From: JACKCD01 sp041390905
GTDB lineage: Bacteria; Chloroflexota; Anaerolineae; Promineifilales; Promineifilaceae
Length of the DNA: 64,000 nucleotides
Reading direction: 5' to 3'
Assembly: GCA_041390905.1 (NCBI GenBank)
Contig: JAWKPA010000012.1
Span: forward strand, 2,046,001-2,110,000
The notes beneath the pieces were generated by a model that worked only from the letters and a program-made list of their open reading frames with translations, was not told the DNA's origin and searched no databases. Positions within the stretch are counted from its first letter, which is position 1. Every line of letters starts with the position of its first letter. This document shows positions 32,004 to 41,083 of the stretch, one piece after another. The position numbers and the translations under genes are program-made.

Positions 32004-33485
32004 ATGAATGCAACAACAAGACGTGGTTTTTTGCGTGGGCTGCTCCAACCGCCGTTTTCACAAAATTTGCCGGTGGTAATGGCGGGGGGAAAAACGGCCG
32101 TTTCTGCCGACCCCATCCACCATTTGCTCAACCGCATTAGCTGGGGGCCACGCCCCGATGAAGTGGCGCAGGCACAGGCGATGGGCTACGCCGCCACCCT
32201 GGAAAGCCAGCTAAACCCCGACACCATTGACGACAGCGAGGCCGACGCCCTGCTGGCCGACATCCCCATTTTGCATCTCAGCCGCGCCGATATTTACCGG
32301 CTGGGAAATGATTACCGCGTGTGGCAAATGCTGCTGCGCGGCATGATTGCACGGGCGGTTCACAGCCGCCGCCAACTGCTGGAGCGGATGGTCGAGTTTT
32401 GGTCAGACCATTTCAACATCGTCGCCGAAGGGTTTGCCAATGAGTATGTCGCTTTTCAGCGGGATGTGGTGCGCCCCCACGCCCTGGGCAACTTTCGGGA
32501 TTTGCTGATTGAGACGGCCAAAAGCCCGGCGATGCTGCAATATCTCGATAATTATGTCAATGTCGCTGAACATCCCAACGAAAATTATGCGCGGGAACTG
32601 CTGGAACTCCACACCCTGGGGGTGGATGGCGGTTACAGTGAGACGGACGTGCGGGAAGTGGCGCGGGCGTTTACTGGCTGGACTGTTGCCAACAAGACGC
32701 GCACCGGCTTTTATTTTGAACCATACAGCCACGATACGGAGGTCAAGCGGGTGCTAGGCCACACGCTGCCGGCCGACCGGGGGATTGAAGATGGGCTACA
32801 GGTGCTTTCGCTTTTGGCGAACCATCCGTCAACGGCCGCTTTTCTCAGCCGCAAGTTGTGTGTTCGCTTTGTCAGTGACAACCCGCCGGACAGTTTGGTG
32901 GGGGCGGTAACGGCCGTTTGGCAGCAAACCCAGGGCGACATCAAATCTGTGCTACGCGCCATCTTTTTGTCCAACGAATTTTTGCAGTCGGCGGGGCAAA
33001 AGCTGCGCCGCCCGCTCGACTTTTTTATTGGGGCGCTGCGGGCAACAGGAACGGAAATTCGCTACCAGTGGCTGCTGGAAGAGATGCTCAACGAACTGGG
33101 GCAGCCCCCCTATGGCTGGCACCCGCCCAACGGCTACCCCGACGTGGCCGGGGCGTGGAGTTCGTCTGGCGGGCTGTTGGCGCGGTGGAATGTTGCCATG
33201 CGACTGACGCATGGAGCCTACAGCGACAGCCAGGATTTTGGCTACGGGCTGGCAACGCCGCTGCGCCAGCGCATTGGCGAGCCGCAAACGGTGGGGGAGC
33301 TGGTGGATGTGGTGGCGGCGCAGGTGTTTGGCGTGGCCCTAACGGGCAGTGACCGGGCGGCGTTTGTGGATTATGTGGCGGAGGGTGGCGGGGAGGAAAC
33401 GGCCGTTTCCCTCCGTCTTCTGGGGCGCAAGCTGGGCAGCCTCTACGGCCTCATGCTGGCCTCCCCGCAATACCAGTGGCGATAG
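32004..33485 (+). CDS. DUF1800 family protein
   Basis: 493 residues with GAGAGG before the ATG. The start MNATTRRGFLRGLL suggests a twin-arginine-like signal. The family core is visible: HHLLNRISWGPRPDEV near the N-terminus, RQLLERMVEFWSDHFNI, NENYARELLELHTLGVDGGYSETDV, VREVARAFTGW, and the C-terminal PPYGWHPPNGYPDVAGAW. DUF1800 proteins are usually paired with DUF1501, as here, and are probably exported; their role is unknown. The spacer to DUF1501 carries several repeats. Confidence 0.93.
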   Translation: MNATTRRGFLRGLLQPPFSQNLPVVMAGGKTAVSADPIHHLLNRISWGPRPDEVAQAQAMGYAATLESQLNPDTIDDSEADALLADIPILHLSRADIYRLGNDYRVWQMLLRGMIARAVHSRRQLLERMVEFWSDHFNIVAEGFANEYVAFQRDVVRPHALGNFRDLLIETAKSPAMLQYLDNYVNVAEHPNENYARELLELHTLGVDGGYSETDVREVARAFTGWTVANKTRTGFYFEPYSHDTEVKRVLGHTLPADRGIEDGLQVLSLLANHPSTAAFLSRKLCVRFVSDNPPDSLVGAVTAVWQQTQGDIKSVLRAIFLSNEFLQSAGQKLRRPLDFFIGALRATGTEIRYQWLLEEMLNELGQPPYGWHPPNGYPDVAGAWSSSGGLLARWNVAMRLTHGAYSDSQDFGYGLATPLRQRIGEPQTVGELVDVVAAQVFGVALTGSDRAAFVDYVAEGGGEETAVSLRLLGRKLGSLYGLMLASPQYQWR

Positions 33486-33493
33486 TAAAGAAT

Positions 33494-33729
33494 GAATGGG
33501 ACGCAGATTGGCCTGATTTTCCTGATTTTGGCTGATTAACAATGTCATTTCGACGAGTCTTCGAGGAGAAATCCCGCTCACTTGGCAATAGAAAGAATTG
33601 ATGGGACGCAGATTGGCCTGATTTTCCTGATTAAGATCAGGATTAGGGCAAGAAGTTCAACTTCTTCTAAAAAGTTGAACTTCTGAATCGCTATAAAGAT
33701 CAGGAAGATCAGGTAAATCAGCGTCCCAT
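33494..33729. repeat. composite repeat spacer: GGGACGCAGATT palindromes with nested family A hairpin
   Basis: 33494-33540 is a half palindrome GGGACGCAGATTGGCCTGAT; 33541-33580 is a half TGTCATTTCGA element. 33602-33729 is a full GGGACGCAGATT...AATCAGCGTCCC palindrome whose loop is occupied by a family A hairpin (33650-33684) with its GAATCGCTA flank. This order implies that the hairpin entered an older palindrome. Confidence 0.8.
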
Positions 33730-33741
33730 TCCTGGAGCATC

Positions 33742-35022
33742 ATGATGAAAACAGCAGGTTTAAGCAGACGTGAATTTTTGCAGGCGACGGGGGCGGTGGG
33801 GGTTTTGGGGGCGAGCAAGTCGCTCTTTCCCAACTGGATGCCGCGCATGGCGTTTCGGTCGCAGCCCAACTGGGCAAATCCGGGCGACGTGCTGCTGTGT
33901 GTCTTTTTGCGCGGCGGCATGGATGGGCTGAGCGCGGTGGTGCCGTATGGCGACGGGGCGCATTATTATGATGCCCGGCCGACGCAGGCGGTGGCGGAAC
34001 CGGGCAGCGGCTGGGGGGCGGCACTGGATTTAAACGGCCGTTTTGGTCTCCACCCCGCCCTTGCCCCCCTCAAGGAGCTATACGACGACGGCAGCCTTGC
34101 CATTGTCCACGCCACTGGCTCCATTGACCCCAGCCGCTCCCACTTTGACGCCATGAAATTTATGGAATACGGCACGCCAGGGGAAAAATATGTTGGCACC
34201 GGCTGGATTGGCCGCCATTTGCAGGCCGCCTCCTGGCTCAACGAATCCCCTTTTCGTGCCGTGGGGATGGGGTTGATGATCCCCGACTCGCTGCGTGGCC
34301 CGGTGTCGTCGCTGGCGATCAAATCCATCACCGATTTCCATTTTAAAGGGCGTGAGGACGAGGCGCGGCGGCTGCAACAGCAGTTGGCACAGCTCTACAC
34401 CGTTGATGCTCCCACCGACCTGCTGGGACGGCAGGCGGGGATTGTCTTTGACACCATCGAGATGCTGCAAAGCCTGGATGCGGCCAACTATGTGCCAAGC
34501 AATGGTGCGGTTTACCCTGACAATGAGTTTGGGATGGGGCTGCGGCAGGTGGCGCAGCTGATCAAGGCCAATATTGGGCTGGAGGTGGCGACGGTTGACC
34601 TGGGCGGCTGGGACACGCACGAATACCAGGGGACGCTGGACGGCGGTTTTAATGATTTGATGGGTGAGCTGGCGCAGGGGTTGGCGGCGTTTTATGCCGA
34701 TGTGCAGGCGCAGATGGGCAACGTGACGGTGGTGACGATGAGTGAATTTGGGCGGCGCGTGGGGGAAAACGCCAGCGGCGGCACCGATCATGGTCATGGC
34801 AACATGATGTTTTTGCTGGGGGGCGGGGTGAACGGCGGGCAGGTGTTTACCCGCTGGCCGACGCTGGCTCCGGAGGCACTGGACGATGGCGACCTGGCAA
34901 TTACAACGGATTACCGTTCGGTGCTGGCGGAGATTGTGCAGAAGCGGCTGCTAAATACGGCCGTTTCTGAGGTGTTCCCCAACTTTACGCCGGAGGATTT
35001 GGGGCTGTTTCGCAGTCGGTGA
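33742..35022 (+). CDS. DUF1501 family protein with Tat signal
   Basis: 426 residues. The N-terminus LSRREFLQATGAVGVLGAS is a twin-arginine signal, so the folded protein is exported. The family core is FLRGGMDGLSAVVPYGD, SRSHFDAMKFMEYG, DLGGWDTHEYQG, TMSEFGRRVGENASGGTDHGHGNMMFLLGGGV. This sulfatase/phosphatase-like fold is characteristic of DUF1501. It is the usual partner of DUF1800, which lies immediately upstream. The substrate is unknown. Confidence 0.93.
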   Translation: MMKTAGLSRREFLQATGAVGVLGASKSLFPNWMPRMAFRSQPNWANPGDVLLCVFLRGGMDGLSAVVPYGDGAHYYDARPTQAVAEPGSGWGAALDLNGRFGLHPALAPLKELYDDGSLAIVHATGSIDPSRSHFDAMKFMEYGTPGEKYVGTGWIGRHLQAASWLNESPFRAVGMGLMIPDSLRGPVSSLAIKSITDFHFKGREDEARRLQQQLAQLYTVDAPTDLLGRQAGIVFDTIEMLQSLDAANYVPSNGAVYPDNEFGMGLRQVAQLIKANIGLEVATVDLGGWDTHEYQGTLDGGFNDLMGELAQGLAAFYADVQAQMGNVTVVTMSEFGRRVGENASGGTDHGHGNMMFLLGGGVNGGQVFTRWPTLAPEALDDGDLAITTDYRSVLAEIVQKRLLNTAVSEVFPNFTPEDLGLFRSR

Positions 35023-35077
35023 TCGGTAATCAGTAATCGGTAATCGGTTATCAGTAACCTGGACTGTTTACCGATTC
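35018..35077. repeat. heptamer (GTAATCG)n repeat
   Basis: GGTAATCAGTAATCGGTAAT units with partial inverse GTTTACCGATT. It overlaps the DUF1501 stop codon and runs up to the next ribosome binding region, like the copy at 8331. Confidence 0.75.
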
Positions 35078-35096
35078 CTGTCAACACGGAGTAGAC

Positions 35097-36044
35097 ATGA
35101 AAAAATTAATGCAACTATACATTTTGGCGCTGCTGCTGGTGGGGTGTGGGGGGACATTGGCGGCGGAGGAGCGGGGGGTGGTGGCGGAGCCGGTGATGGT
35201 GGTGGATGAGGCGGCGGGGGGGGAGGAAACGGCCGTTTCTTCCTCCGAACCATCTATGAACAACAGCATGGCCGCCCCGCAAATGAACAGCATGATGGGT
35301 GAGCCTGGGATGCAGGCGGTGGGGGCGGAACGGCCGTTAACGCGCCAAATTGCCCAGGCCAGCGGCACGAAGGAAGAGCAGGTCATCGCCCTGGCGGCGG
35401 CGCACCCGCCCATTGCCGAAGTGCTGGCAACCTATCCCGGCTGGGTGGCTTACGCTTATGCCGACGACGAAACCGAGGTGACGTGGTACGTAGAGTTTCA
35501 TTCAGCCGAGGACGAGTGGCTGGGAGATTGCCACGTTAATCTGGACACAGGCGAGGTGTATGATGTCTATATGCCCCGCGACCTGACCGACGAGGAATTC
35601 CAGGCGGGGCGGGAAAAGATTGAGGCATATATGCACAACAGCCCCGAAGCAGCGGCACTGCTGGGCGACTTTTCCCTATGGGATCACGATGTCTGGTATG
35701 ACAAATGGGCGGACAATTGGCATGCCTGGTATAGCTATGGGCTGGATACGTGGGAGTTTGTTTTCTACATTGACAGCGACAGCGGCAGCGTTTGGCTAGA
35801 TGATTATTATGACCCCAACGTGTTGCAAGGGGATGAAGAAGCGGCCTGGAACCGGGAGCAGGCGGTGGAGCTGGCCTATCAGGCTCCGGGGATTGATGTG
35901 GCGTTGGATGGCTATGACAACTGGTACACCTACGCCTCGGACCAGGGGGAAGGGCTGTGGACGGTGGAATTTGCTGCCGATGACCAGCTTTTGTTCTCGG
36001 CACTGGTGGATATTGTTAACTGGCAGGTGATTGAGGGGGGGTAG
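35097..36044 (+). CDS. exported lipoprotein with PepSY-like domains
   Basis: 315 residues. The signal sequence MKKLMQLYILALLLVGC ends in the lipobox LVGC with Cys17, indicating an outward-facing lipoprotein. A low-complexity Glu/Met-rich linker follows (to about residue 75). The remainder has two or three related segments of the pattern TYPGWVAYAYADDETEVTWYVEF and IDSDSGSVWLDDYYDP. These aromatic and acidic segments resemble PepSY-type domains, although the match is weak. Its role is unknown. The stop codon falls within a palindromic repeat at 36039. Confidence 0.65.
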   Translation: MKKLMQLYILALLLVGCGGTLAAEERGVVAEPVMVVDEAAGGEETAVSSSEPSMNNSMAAPQMNSMMGEPGMQAVGAERPLTRQIAQASGTKEEQVIALAAAHPPIAEVLATYPGWVAYAYADDETEVTWYVEFHSAEDEWLGDCHVNLDTGEVYDVYMPRDLTDEEFQAGREKIEAYMHNSPEAAALLGDFSLWDHDVWYDKWADNWHAWYSYGLDTWEFVFYIDSDSGSVWLDDYYDPNVLQGDEEAAWNREQAVELAYQAPGIDVALDGYDNWYTYASDQGEGLWTVEFAADDQLLFSALVDIVNWQVIEGG

Positions 36045-36123
36045 GGGTGTTCAATAGGGCGTATGCAATACGTCCCTACAAGGGGTGGTAGGGGCGTATT
36101 GCATACGCCCAATGCCCTACCCC
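36039..36123. repeat. GGGTAGGG / GGGCGTATGCAATACG palindrome
   Basis: GGGTAGGGGTGTTCAATAGG then GCGTATGCAATACG faces CGTATTGCATACGCCC and CCCTACCCC. It begins in the last codons of the lipoprotein gene and reaches almost to the sensor kinase start. Confidence 0.75.
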
Positions 36124-36157
36124 TGAACGGGGTTTTCGGGGTGGAGTTTGGTAGAAT

Positions 36158-37714
36158 ATGTTTATGACCACAGCACACGATTTAACGATGCGGGTAAAAG
36201 GGGAATGGCCGGCGTGGAAACGGCCGTTTTTTCTCATCACCCTCACCACCCTCCTCACCTTCCTTTGGGCCTTGTTTGTCCGCGCCAGCTATGGCACCAC
36301 CTCGTCGTGGCAAAGCCTGAAGCTGCTGGGCTTTAACCCCTACTATGTCGGCATTGCGGCGCAGGAGTTGATTATTCCGCTGGTGCTGGTTTACTTCTTT
36401 AGCCGCACGCCGCTGTTTCGGCGGGTTGTCACCAGCCCCGGCGTGGCCGCCGCCGATTTGATGCCGCTGCTAGGGGCGATGCTGCTGATTCAGGCACTGG
36501 CTTTTCTCTATCGCTTTGGCCTCATTTCGCTCATCCACGAGCAGGCGACGCTGGGTTTTTTGCTGGTGGTCATTGCCGCGCTGCTGGGTGGCTGGCGCGT
36601 CGGGCTGGGGGTGGGGCTGCTGACGATGCTGGCGATTGGGCTGGTGGAGTATGTGGGGTTTGGCGAGCGTGAAACGTATGTGGTGAGTGAGTACGTTGAG
36701 TATTTTGTGCTGAAGTATATGGGGGCATTAACGGCCGTTTGGGTCGGTCTTGCCGTTGGGTTTGTAGCCGAGCAGTTGCGGGAGCAGCGCTTTCGGCCGT
36801 TGGTTGTGCTGGGGGCGGCACTGGTGGCCGAACTGGCTGCTTTTGGCTTTCTCTTTCTCACCCTCGACTACTTTGATTACTACGTTGAGCGTTTTATCCC
36901 CGGCACCGCCATGACCGTGGTGGGGATGAGTGCCTTTTTGTTGATGGTGCGCACGGTGCAGGATGAGGAAAACCGGCGGCGGGCGGAGGCGGCGCAGCTT
37001 GAGCTGACGCAAACCAATTTGACGCTGACGCAAACGCAGTTGGCACTGGCGCAGGCGGAGCTGCGGGCATTACAGGCGCAAATCAACCCCCACTTCTTTT
37101 TTAATTCGCTCAACACCATTCGCTACTTTATCCGCACCGACCCCGACGTGGCGCGGAGCTTGCTGATCAAGCTGTCGGAGATTTTTCAGCGGGCGCTGAG
37201 TGCGGGGGAAACGGTGGCACTGCAGGATGAGATTAGCCACGTGGAGGCGTATTTGGCGTTGGAAAAGGCGCGGTTGGATGAGCGGCTGCAGGTGGTGTGG
37301 ACGAATTTAGCCAAAAATTTGCTCGATCACCCCATCCCGACGCTGGTTTTGCAGCCGATTGTGGAGAATGCAGTGATTCATGGCGTGAGCAAAAAGACCG
37401 AGGGCGGGGTTGTCCACATTGTGATGACGCGGGTGGGGGAGGAACTGCTGCTGCAGGTGGAGGATGACGGGCCGGGGTTTGACGTGGCTCGGTGGCGACG
37501 GGGGCCGCAGCCGGGGGAAGTGCCAGAACCGGCGCGAACCGACACAGGGACGATGATTCCCGGCATTCCTGCCCCGTCCATTGGCCTGCGAAACGTAGAT
37601 GAACGGCTGCGGCTGCTGTATGGCGAGCCGTACCGTCTGGCGATTGAGTCGGAGCCGGGGCAGGGGACGCGGGTGATGATCCGCGTCCCGTTGAAACGGT
37701 CGGAGAGGGAATAG
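36158..37714 (+). CDS. LytS-family sensor histidine kinase
   Basis: 518 residues. About six or seven hydrophobic segments (25-270) form an N-terminal membrane sensor. A coiled coil (ELTQTNLTLTQTQLALAQAE) then leads to the His_kinase (PF06580) module with the phospho-acceptor in QINPHFFFNSLNTIRY (His about 311). The ATPase domain contains LQPIVENAVIHGV (N box), VEDDGPGFD (G1) and SIGLRNVDERLRLLYG (G2). The LytTR response regulator follows, separated by one repeat, so the two form a two-component system. The stimulus is unknown. The start may also be the second ATG at 36164. Confidence 0.92.
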   Translation: MFMTTAHDLTMRVKGEWPAWKRPFFLITLTTLLTFLWALFVRASYGTTSSWQSLKLLGFNPYYVGIAAQELIIPLVLVYFFSRTPLFRRVVTSPGVAAADLMPLLGAMLLIQALAFLYRFGLISLIHEQATLGFLLVVIAALLGGWRVGLGVGLLTMLAIGLVEYVGFGERETYVVSEYVEYFVLKYMGALTAVWVGLAVGFVAEQLREQRFRPLVVLGAALVAELAAFGFLFLTLDYFDYYVERFIPGTAMTVVGMSAFLLMVRTVQDEENRRRAEAAQLELTQTNLTLTQTQLALAQAELRALQAQINPHFFFNSLNTIRYFIRTDPDVARSLLIKLSEIFQRALSAGETVALQDEISHVEAYLALEKARLDERLQVVWTNLAKNLLDHPIPTLVLQPIVENAVIHGVSKKTEGGVVHIVMTRVGEELLLQVEDDGPGFDVARWRRGPQPGEVPEPARTDTGTMIPGIPAPSIGLRNVDERLRLLYGEPYRLAIESEPGQGTRVMIRVPLKRSERE

Positions 37715-37815
37715 GACGCTGATTTTCCTGATCAGCCTGATAATGGCCTGGTCGCCAAACGCATCTGTTTGCCAAACATATCAATCAGGAAAATCAGGAA
37801 AATCTGCGTCCCATT
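37713..37815. repeat. GGACGCTGATTTTCCTGAT palindromic element
   Basis: AGGACGCTGATTTTCCTGAT...ATCAGGAAAATCTGCGTCCC with extra ATCAGG units. It fills the spacer between the sensor kinase and its regulator without breaking the pair. Confidence 0.75.
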
Positions 37816-37822
37816 TTAAATC

Positions 37823-38614
37823 ATGCAGATTTTGATTGCGGATGATGAAAAACCGGCGCGGGGTGAGCTGCGCTATTTGCTGGAGCAGTTGGAGGAAACG
37901 GCCGTTTTTCACGAAGCGCGTAACGGTCAGGAAGCGTTAAACATTGTCGCCCAACAGCCGATAGACGTGCTGTTTCTGGACATCAACATGCCTGACCTGA
38001 GCGGCGTGGCGGTGGCGGCCGCCATTGTTGAGAATCCGGCGCTGTGGAACGCCGGCCGCGTCCCGATCATCGTCTTTGCCACCGCTTACAGCACCTATGC
38101 CGTGCGGGCGTTTGAACTGGCGGCACTGGATTATGTGGTGAAGCCGTATAGCGAGCAGCGGCTGGCGCAGACGATGGTGCGCGTACGGCAGTCGCTGGCA
38201 ACGCAGGCGGAGCGGGTGGAGAAGCAGTCGGCCTTGAAGCGGTATGTGGAAACGGCCGTTTCTGCCCAGCCGCTGACCAAAATTTGGGGGGAGCAGGAAA
38301 ACAAAACCAGCCTGCTGGTGGATTACGCCGACATTTTGTGGCTGGAAGCCGATGGCAAGCGGGTGACAATGACAACCAAAGTGGGGCAAAAGCTGCTGCT
38401 GCGCTACTCCGTCAAAGAATTGGAAACCCGACTCGCTTCCCACAATTTTGTCCGTGTCCACAAGGCGTATCTGGTCAACCTGGACCACGTAGCCGAGGTT
38501 GTCCCCTGGTTTTCCGGCACCTACCTGCTGCGAATGGCCGATGCCGACCGCAGCGAAATCCCCCTGTCGCGCCAGTACAGCAAGCAGCTTAAAGAGCTAA
38601 TCGGCAATTTCTAA
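37823..38614 (+). CDS. LytTR-type response regulator
   Basis: 263 residues. The receiver domain (1-125) has the acidic pocket ADDEKP, phospho-Asp53 in VLFLDINMPD, T in FATAYS and K in YVVKPYS. The LytTR DNA-binding domain (about 155-260) has DYADILWLEADGKRVTM, LETRLASHNFVRVHKAYLVNL and IPLSRQYSKQLKEL. It is the cognate partner of the LytS-type kinase just upstream. Targets may include the nearby exported lipoprotein, but no LytTR site was recognised. Confidence 0.94.
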   Translation: MQILIADDEKPARGELRYLLEQLEETAVFHEARNGQEALNIVAQQPIDVLFLDINMPDLSGVAVAAAIVENPALWNAGRVPIIVFATAYSTYAVRAFELAALDYVVKPYSEQRLAQTMVRVRQSLATQAERVEKQSALKRYVETAVSAQPLTKIWGEQENKTSLLVDYADILWLEADGKRVTMTTKVGQKLLLRYSVKELETRLASHNFVRVHKAYLVNLDHVAEVVPWFSGTYLLRMADADRSEIPLSRQYSKQLKELIGNF

Positions 38615-38649
38615 AATGTGGGAATAGTACGCGGTTCAGATGTTTCGGA

Positions 38650-38722
38650 ACAAGTAACAGGTGGCAGGTAGCAAGTCACCTTTGCCAACAGCCACTTGCC
38701 ACTTGTAACTTGCAACTTGCAC
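38650..38722. repeat. CAAGTAACAGGTGGC inverted repeat
   Basis: CAAGTAACAGGTGGCAGGTA faces CCACTTGCCACTTGTAACTT, the second copy of the family at 24320. It separates the response regulator from the acyl-CoA dehydrogenase gene. Confidence 0.7.
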
Positions 38723-38805
38723 TTCCATTTTTAAACCCCGCCCCTTTCCGCTAAAATCCAGCCATTGAATGTGTCTGCGACTGATTAGAAGAAGGACATA
38801 AGGCG

Positions 38806-39954
38806 ATGCAAGAACATTTATTGACTGATGAACACCGGATGTTTCGTGATGCGTTCCGCAAATTTGCCGAACGAGAGATTGTGCCGCATCAGGAGCAGTG
38901 GGAAAAAGATGGCATTGTTTCCCGCGAAGTGTGGCGCAAGGCGGGTGAAGCTGGTTTTTTGTGCATGGATGTGCCAGAGGAATACGGCGGGTTGGGTGTC
39001 AAGGATTACCGCTACCATGTGATTGTCTCGGAGGAGTTAGCGCGGGTGGGGGAGGCCGGGGTCGGTTTTGCCATCCACACCGATATGATTGTGCCGTATA
39101 TTACCAATTTTGGTAGCGAAGCGCAGAAGGCTCGCTGGCTGCCGGGGTTGGTGTCGGGGGATCTGATTGCGTCGGTGGCGATGTCGGAGCCGAATACAGG
39201 GAGTGATTTACAGGGGGTGCAAACAACGGCCGTTAAATCCCCCGATGGCTCCTATTACACCGTCAACGGCCAAAAAACCTTCATCTCCAACGGCATCCTC
39301 AACGATGTGGCCGTGGTCGTTGCCAAAACCGACCCCGACCAAGGGGCGCGTGGCATCAGCCTCATCGTGCTGGAGCGCGGCATGGAGGGGTATGAGCGGG
39401 GGCGCAACCTGGACAAAATTGGGATGCACGCCCAGGACACGGCCGAACTGTTCTTTAAGGATGTGAAGGTTCCCGCCGAAAACCTGATTGGGCAGGAGGG
39501 CCACGGCTTTTACTATTTGATGCAAGGGTTGCCGCAGGAGCGGCTGGCGATTGCGGTTGGGGCCATTGCCCAGGCTGAGGTGGCTTTGGCGCAAACGATC
39601 CAATATTGCCAGGAGCGCACCGCCTTTGGCCGCCCCATTGGCACATTCCAGAACTCCCGCTTCAAGCTGGCGGAAATGAAAACCGAAGTGGAAATTGGGC
39701 GCGTTTTTGCCGACCAGTGCGTGATGCTCCACAACGAGGGCAAGCTGACGGTGGACAAGGCGGCGATGGCGAAATGGTGGCTGACGGAGCTGCAGTGGCG
39801 GGTGATTGACCAATGCTTGCAGCTTCACGGCGGCTATGGTTACATGATGGAGTACCCGATTGCCAAACATTTTATCAATGCCCGCGCCCAGCGGATTTAT
39901 GGCGGCACGAATGAGATTATGAAGGAAATTATCGGCCGTTCGCTGGGGTTTTAG
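38806..39954 (+). CDS. acyl-CoA dehydrogenase
   Basis: FAD enzyme that introduces the 2,3-trans double bond into acyl-CoA during beta-oxidation or amino-acid degradation, in the cytosol. 382 residues, standard. Visible motifs are VAMSEPNTGSDLQGVQT (FAD/substrate loop), TFISNG, QERTAFGRPIGTFQNSRFKLAEM, and the C-terminal QLHGGYGYMMEYPIAKHF and RIYGGTNEIMKEIIGRSL. The Glu seen in MCAD-type YEGT is a Gly here, so the catalytic base is probably in the other position used by LCAD and isovaleryl types. It precedes the dehydratase-like gene. Confidence 0.93.
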   Translation: MQEHLLTDEHRMFRDAFRKFAEREIVPHQEQWEKDGIVSREVWRKAGEAGFLCMDVPEEYGGLGVKDYRYHVIVSEELARVGEAGVGFAIHTDMIVPYITNFGSEAQKARWLPGLVSGDLIASVAMSEPNTGSDLQGVQTTAVKSPDGSYYTVNGQKTFISNGILNDVAVVVAKTDPDQGARGISLIVLERGMEGYERGRNLDKIGMHAQDTAELFFKDVKVPAENLIGQEGHGFYYLMQGLPQERLAIAVGAIAQAEVALAQTIQYCQERTAFGRPIGTFQNSRFKLAEMKTEVEIGRVFADQCVMLHNEGKLTVDKAAMAKWWLTELQWRVIDQCLQLHGGYGYMMEYPIAKHFINARAQRIYGGTNEIMKEIIGRSLGF

Positions 39955-39992
39955 TAGCCGAGGATTCCAATTCTCGTTCTGCTGCTCAGGCT
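39953..39992. repeat. truncated GAGGATTCCAATCCTC element
   Basis: TAGTAGCCGAGGATTCCAAT followed by TCTCG is one arm of the 31794 palindrome; the other arm is reduced to GAGCGGG. It begins at the acyl-CoA dehydrogenase stop codon. Confidence 0.6.
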
Positions 39993-40040
39993 GAAGAGCG
40001 GGTTTTATGGCAGGTTTACAAATGAAATGGGTAAACAAGG

Positions 40041-40997
40041 ATGATGCGTAAACAGATTTTGCTGGCAGATATTGAGGCGGCGCGGGAGCGGCTGGTGGGC
40101 GTGGCACTGCGAACGCCACTCATTCGGCTAAATGTGGATGAGGCTCCGGCGGAGATTTATTTGAAGCTGGAAAATTTGCAGCCGATTGGCTCGTTCAAGC
40201 TGCGCGGGGCGGGGAACGCGATGGCGCTGGCGACGCCGGAGCAGCTTCGCCACGGGGTGGTGACGGCCAGCGCGGGCAACATGGCGCAGGGGGTGGCGTG
40301 GTGTGCGCGGCGGCTGGGGTTGCCCTGCACCGTCTTTGTGCCAGACCATGCGCCGCAAACCAAGCTGAATGCCATTGCCCGGCTGGGGGGCGTGGTGCAA
40401 AAGGTGACGTTTGACGAATGGTGGCAAATTATTGTTAGCCATGAGGTGGATCATCCGGGTTTGTTTATTCATCCGGTGAGCGAAACGGCCGTTATTGCCG
40501 GTAACGGCACCATTGGCCTCGAAATCCTCGAAGATTTGCCCGACGTGGATGCCGTCATCACCCCCTACGGCGGCGGTGGTCTCACCAGTGGTGTGGCGGC
40601 CGCCATTCGCGCCCGCAAACCTGATACCCGCCTTTTTGCGGCCGAAGTTGCCACTGCCGCCCCGCTGGCCCCGTCGCTGGCGGCTGGGTCGCCGCAGGAA
40701 GTGGCGTACCAGCCCACCTTTGTAGACGGCATTGGTGGCAAGGGGGTGCTGCCGGAAATGTGGCCGCTGGTCAGCAGCTTGGTGGATGGGTCGCTGGTGG
40801 TGGCGTTGGAAGCCGTAGCAACGGCGATCCGGCTGCTGCTGGAGCGCAACCGCGTGCTGGCCGAAGGAGCCGGGGCTACACCTGTGGCGGCGGCACTGGC
40901 CGGGCTGGCCGGGTCGGGCAAGGTGGTGTGCGTCGTTTCCGGCGGCAATCTGGACAGCAGTAAGTTGATCAAGATTTTGGCGGGCGAAGTGCCGTAG
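40041..40997 (+). CDS. threonine/serine dehydratase-like PLP enzyme
   Basis: 318 residues of fold-type II PLP enzymes (threonine ammonia-lyase, serine racemase or hydroxyaspartate lyase group). The PLP Lys is K53 in PIGSFKLRGAGN; TASAGNMAQGVAW is the substrate Ser/Asn loop; YGGGGLTSGVAAAI is the phosphate-binding loop; and VVCVVSGGNLDSSKL is the C-terminal cofactor segment. There is no C-terminal ACT regulatory domain, so it is the catabolic, unregulated type. Exact substrate is unresolved. It is downstream of an acyl-CoA dehydrogenase with a truncated repeat between. Confidence 0.9.
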   Translation: MMRKQILLADIEAARERLVGVALRTPLIRLNVDEAPAEIYLKLENLQPIGSFKLRGAGNAMALATPEQLRHGVVTASAGNMAQGVAWCARRLGLPCTVFVPDHAPQTKLNAIARLGGVVQKVTFDEWWQIIVSHEVDHPGLFIHPVSETAVIAGNGTIGLEILEDLPDVDAVITPYGGGGLTSGVAAAIRARKPDTRLFAAEVATAAPLAPSLAAGSPQEVAYQPTFVDGIGGKGVLPEMWPLVSSLVDGSLVVALEAVATAIRLLLERNRVLAEGAGATPVAAALAGLAGSGKVVCVVSGGNLDSSKLIKILAGEVP

Positions 40998-41003
40998 AAG
41001 AAC

Positions 41004-41066
41004 GAGACTGAGAGACTGAGAGATTCTAATCTCCCAATCTCTAATCTCCCAATCTCTAATCTCCCA
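41004..41066. repeat. heptamer (GAGACTGA / TCTCCCAATCTCTAA)n repeat
   Basis: GAGACTGAGAGACTGAGAGA facing tandem ATCTCCCAATCTCTA units; a diverged GGAGATT-type element. It precedes the methyltransferase gene. Confidence 0.7.
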
Positions 41067-41083
41067 GGACAGGAAGGAAAACG

